Shown: one piece after another, positions 6,023 to 7,869 of the stretch
Position numbering within the stretch: the stretch's first letter is position 1
Layout: each line of letters starts with the position of its first letter
NCBI GenBank assembly: GCA_005882955.1
Contig: VBBB01000108.1
Location: 1,063 to 8,931, forward strand
DNA from: Candidatus Bathyarchaeota archaeon
GTDB taxonomy: Archaea; Thermoproteota; Bathyarchaeia; 40CM-2-53-6
Direction: 5' to 3'
DNA: 7,869 nucleotides
The notes under the pieces: generated by a model
Told to the model about the DNA's origin: nothing
The model's input: only the letters and a program-made list of their open reading frames with translations
The model's database searches: none
Made by a program: the position numbers and the translations under genes

Positions 6023-6103
6023 TCGTTGTTGTAACCCTGAGAGATCAGTGCTGGGTTTCTGGAGAAAACTCACTGACTCTCACACACACAGCCATAGTCT
6101 TCA

Positions 6104-6109
6104 TTTTAA
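6104..6109 (+). promoter_or_regulatory. Possible TATA box of the NitrOD5-like gene
   Basis: TTTTAA lies about 40 nt before the ATG at 6148. Usual spacing predicts a start near 6132 and a short leader of about 15 nt with no ribosome binding site. Confidence 0.3.
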
Positions 6110-6147
6110 CCGGCCAATGTTACACTACTCTTAACCTCAATCAAGAA

Positions 6148-6567
6148 ATGATCTTCTTCCCAAGGTGGCTTCGGTTGCGGACTACGATTGTAGAAACTTT
6201 CCAGTCGACCATGAACCAGTGTTTCGCTACCGTTATTGAAGACATTCTAGGCCGAACAGTCAGGGCGGAGATATTCGAGTTACTGCAAAGGAATGGGATC
6301 CAGGCTTCAGAGATCTCCAGTAGGTTTGACAATGTGGTCGAAGTCCTGACCAATGCCTTCGGAGAAGGTGCTCACGTTCTAGTCTTCAAGACTGTAACAG
6401 AGCTCTACAAGGAGTATTCTCAGAGAGCCGGTTTCACCTTCGGCGAGTCTCTAAGAGACCAGATCATCCTGTTGAGGGAGAGAGTGGCTACAGACCTTCT
6501 GAAGCCAAGTAACGATCCCAGCACCGACGACTCGATCCATATTGTATCCCCGATGCCACACGAATGA
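6148..6567 (+). CDS. Stand-alone NitrOD5-like domain protein
   Basis: This is a 139-residue soluble protein. Residues about 30-110 match the pattern I recall for NitrOD5, an archaeal signal-transduction output domain: ILGxTVxxxIFELL, then a short GIQASEI segment, then VVEVLTNAFGEGAHVLxxxTVTELY and GFTFxESLRDQI. In this family the conserved FGxGA centre is flanked by alpha-helices. No sensor, receiver or DNA-binding domain is attached. The N-terminus is uncertain: ATG 6148 is followed by a basic WLRLRTT segment, and the second ATG at 6211 (MNQCFATVIED) fits the start of the family better, giving 118 residues; neither has a ribosome binding site. The C-terminus is a polar tail. It ends with TGA. 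It is likely a cytoplasmic regulatory or protein-interaction module; partner unknown. Confidence 0.7.
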   Translation: MIFFPRWLRLRTTIVETFQSTMNQCFATVIEDILGRTVRAEIFELLQRNGIQASEISSRFDNVVEVLTNAFGEGAHVLVFKTVTELYKEYSQRAGFTFGESLRDQIILLRERVATDLLKPSNDPSTDDSIHIVSPMPHE

Positions 6568-6944
6568 GCTACACGATTCCAATAGCTTATTCTGTCGTCT
6601 TGTGGTTTGATTGCAAGCTCCTATTCCACCTGGGAAGGATTAGCGCGTAATCGTTCGCGCCAGCCGCTCTGCCTGACTCGACATCGGCAAGGTTGAGTTA
6701 TTGTTTCGGATAATTCTCAGACACGAGACCGAAAATGCTAGTCAATGAGGCCATCGCAAGGCTCCATTGCTAATGCTGCTATTTGGCTTGGAGGCTTACT
6801 TCCATGTCCCCCGTCGGCTACCCTTTTCAGATTCTCGTATCAGTTGATCATGGACAGGAATCTTGTGCCCAAATCCTCACCATTTTTCGCAACAAGAGTA
6901 GACGATCGTTATTACGCCCAAACCAGCGAGAATGAAAGGCAAAC
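6568..6944. other. Stop-poor intergenic stretch, no assignable gene
   Basis: Several frames are open here but none has a recognised motif. A 71-codon plus-strand frame (6745-6960) overlaps the start of the next gene. Another plus-strand frame carries MSPVGYPFQILVSVDH and ends near 6932. A minus-strand frame (6796-6951, from TTG) has a hydrophobic helix (PFILAGLGVITIVYS) followed by CCEKW and TGA (6877-6879), then stays open 26 more codons to TAA. These are mutually exclusive, and I would not call any of them. The T-rich patch just after 6567 could end the NitrOD5 transcript. Confidence 0.3.
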
Positions 6945-7130
6945 GTGTCAAAGTTCATAATGTCAGTGGGAGACGATGCGTATCAGGTTCTTCAACTGGA
7001 GGCTACGCGAAGACTCATCTCAGTACAGGAACTCTTGAGAGCTGTAATTATTCCCGAATGGGTAGAACAATACTTGGATGCTCAGAAGGCACAGGCCCAA
7101 CACATGGCACAACCGCTAATCCGATCATGA
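6945..7130 (+). CDS. Small ribbon-helix-helix-like (CopG/Arc type) protein
   Basis: This 61-residue frame starts at GTG 6945 with AAAGG at 6935-6939, five nucleotides upstream. The layout fits a small ribbon-helix-helix regulator: a short N-terminal strand (SKFIMSVGD), helix A (DDAYQVLQLEATRRL), the turn, and helix B beginning SVQELLRAVIIPEWVEQYL. The SVQELLRAVIIPEW stretch resembles the second helix of archaeal RHH proteins that bind DNA as dimers. A Gln/Ala-rich tail follows. The overlapping frames (6932-7189 and the tail of 6745-6960) have no motif and are shadows. It ends with TGA, but the same frame stays open another 37 codons. It is a single gene and could be autoregulatory. The fold assignment rests on pattern only. 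Confidence 0.6.
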   Translation: MSKFIMSVGDDAYQVLQLEATRRLISVQELLRAVIIPEWVEQYLDAQKAQAQHMAQPLIRS

Positions 7131-7244
7131 TATGCCCAGTCCTTCAACAAGTCGATACTCGACGGAGAAACATGGCACCTCAGATATGATGCCAAGGCGG
7201 GAATGCTAGAACCCGTCCACGACAAGTGCTCAAAGGACATCTGA
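7131..7244 (+). other. In-frame extension after TGA of the RHH-like gene
   Basis: After the TGA (7128-7130) the frame continues for 37 codons to TGA (7242-7244). The encoded stretch contains SILDGETWHLRYDAKAGMLEP and VHDKCSKDI, with codons like those of neighbouring genes. It has no usable start until an ATG late in the stretch. It may be the lost C-terminal part of a longer protein, a readthrough tail, or chance. Confidence 0.25.
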
Positions 7245-7404
7245 TAGACTGGCACGAAAGACTATATCTCAATTTTCTGGCTCATCACTTTCTAAACAAC
7301 GCAATGTGCATCGCACCAATCGAAAGTTTTTGCCATCTGATGGTCGCTATTTTGCCGGCAATCGATGCAACAGTAACCGAACCGGTCACAAGTGAATCAG
7401 AGCC
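7245..7404. other. Unresolved stretch with open frames on both strands
   Basis: A plus-strand frame from GTG 7226 to TGA 7441 (71 codons) crosses this stretch but has no ribosome binding site, overlaps the preceding extension, and runs through the TATA box of the next gene, so I do not call it. On the minus strand a frame from GTG 7387-7389 to TGA 7285-7287 encodes 34 residues with a beta-like VTGSVTVASIAGKIATIRW segment. Neither is supported enough to annotate as a gene. Confidence 0.25.
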
Positions 7405-7414
7405 TATATATTTT
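7405..7414 (+). promoter_or_regulatory. TATA box of the RAM-like gene
   Basis: TATATATTTT is the clearest TATA box in the window. It predicts transcription from about 7434-7436, leaving a leader of about 17 nt before ATG 7452. Because TATATA is nearly symmetrical it could also be read on the minus strand toward the small frame at 7285-7389. Confidence 0.55.
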
Positions 7415-7451
7415 CAGATATTAGGTAAATACAATCTGTGAGCGATAGAGA

Positions 7452-7748
7452 ATGCCTAGCTTTGTAGCGTTGCTGAAAATATCTGGTAAAGTGGAAGGAG
7501 CAGCGCAGCGGCTCCAAAAGCTGCCCCAGAGATGGCTGGAATGCACGACTGAGAAGGTGATCTTTGGGACGGGCGGATATGACGCAGTAGTCTTCTTCAT
7601 AGCCCCCGACATTGTCGAAGCGAACCAGTACATTGACAAGTATCTGCGCGACTCAGACCCGCTGACAATAATCGACACAGTGATAGGCGAGAGCATCAGG
7701 CCACTAGCGGAACCTAGCACACATTCCGCCATCAAAAGCCCAGTCTAG
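7452..7748 (+). CDS. Stand-alone Lrp/AsnC-type ligand-domain (RAM-like) protein
   Basis: This is a 98-residue protein from ATG 7452, ending with TAG. Its layout is a beta-alpha-beta-beta-alpha-beta ferredoxin-like fold: strand FVALLKI, helix VEGAAQRLQKL, strands around TTEKVIFGTGGYDAVVFFIA, helix DIVEANQYIDKYL, and a final strand LTIIDTVIGESI. The GTGGYDAVVFF segment matches the (T/G)GxYDxVV motif of the AsnC_trans_reg or RAM domain, which binds small effectors such as amino acids as a dimer or higher oligomer. There is no helix-turn-helix, so this is the stand-alone type of about 80-100 residues common in archaea. A good TATA box precedes it. The 3' end is 4 nt from the end of the convergent radical SAM gene. 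Family assignment is by pattern; the effector is unknown. Confidence 0.6.
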   Translation: MPSFVALLKISGKVEGAAQRLQKLPQRWLECTTEKVIFGTGGYDAVVFFIAPDIVEANQYIDKYLRDSDPLTIIDTVIGESIRPLAEPSTHSAIKSPV

Positions 7749-7752
7749 CTGC

Positions 7753-7869
7753 CTAGTTAATAACTGGCAGGAATCTCTCTTCGTAGACAGCGGAGCTGAG
7801 TCCGCCTATGATAGGTAGTTGATAGCCGCAGCTAGCACATCTGTTCTGCTCGTCTAGGTTCCATCCGGT
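7753..7869 (-). CDS. C-terminus of AmmeMemoRadiSam-type radical SAM enzyme (partial)
   Basis: This is the last 38 codons and TAG stop of a minus-strand gene whose 5' part lies beyond the right edge. The visible end reads GWNLDEQNRCASCGYQLPIIGG and then an acidic or aromatic tail. A WNL segment before a CxxCGxxLPIxG knuckle matches the C-terminus I recall for the archaeal COG1180 or AmmeMemoRadiSam-system radical SAM enzymes, relatives of pyruvate formate-lyase activating enzyme. The catalytic CxxxCxxC cluster motif would be near the missing N-terminus, so the call rests only on the tail. It converges on the RAM-like gene with a 4-nt gap. A zinc-ribbon protein of another kind remains possible. 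Confidence 0.55.
   Translation of the reverse strand, partial: TGWNLDEQNRCASCGYQLPIIGGLSSAVYEERFLPVIN

Noticed and set aside
6080..6090. Short CA dinucleotide repeat in the divergent interval
   Set aside because: Only about five units; too short to treat as a functional or phase-variable repeat.
7421..7735. 104-codon minus-strand frame
   Set aside because: Antisense shadow of the RAM-like gene, whose plus-strand reading has a domain pattern and a TATA box.

Overview
The window looks like part of an archaeal chromosome, most likely a mesophilic TACK-group archaeon (Thaumarchaeota or Bathyarchaeota type). That is inferred from a NitrOD5-like domain protein, a secreted-and-anchored protein of a kind I associate with Bathyarchaeota-like genomes, AT-rich TATA-like boxes upstream of genes with short or no leaders, T-tract terminators, and PKD and Ig-like surface proteins. 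Base composition is near 50% GC by eye. No rRNA, tRNA, CRISPR array or insertion sequence is visible. Families were recognised from memory and motifs, not by database search.

Layout. Positions 1-1289 are gene-poor: two small zinc-ribbon proteins on the minus strand (307-456, probably broken, and 587-823) and a disrupted small minus-strand frame (1049-1201). Positions 1290-3374 hold the largest gene, a secreted three-PKD protein on the plus strand. It converges on a minus-strand membrane-anchored protein with two Ig-like repeats (3567-4421), whose probable leader carries a perfect 19-nt palindrome. Next on the minus strand are a small CxCGH zinc-finger protein (4681-4845) and a signal-peptide plus C-terminal-anchor protein (5194-5958). 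The latter is transcribed away from a NitrOD5-like gene (6148-6567, plus). After a poorly coding stretch come a ribbon-helix-helix-like protein (6945-7130), an unresolved stretch, a stand-alone Lrp/AsnC-type (RAM-like) domain protein behind a good TATA box (7452-7748), and, convergent with it and running off the window edge, the C-terminus of what looks like an AmmeMemoRadiSam-type radical SAM enzyme (7753-7869).

How it fits together. Three proteins (PKD, Ig-like, and the 254-aa anchored protein) should work outside the membrane, as adhesion, envelope or substrate-binding parts. The small zinc, RHH-like, NitrOD5 and RAM proteins look like cytoplasmic regulators. They are mostly single-gene units, so no operon-level system is evident. 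The most unusual recurring feature is several places where an in-frame TGA is followed by protein-like sequence in the same frame. General UGA reassignment is contradicted by the intact genes, so decay, sequence error or chance are the likelier causes.
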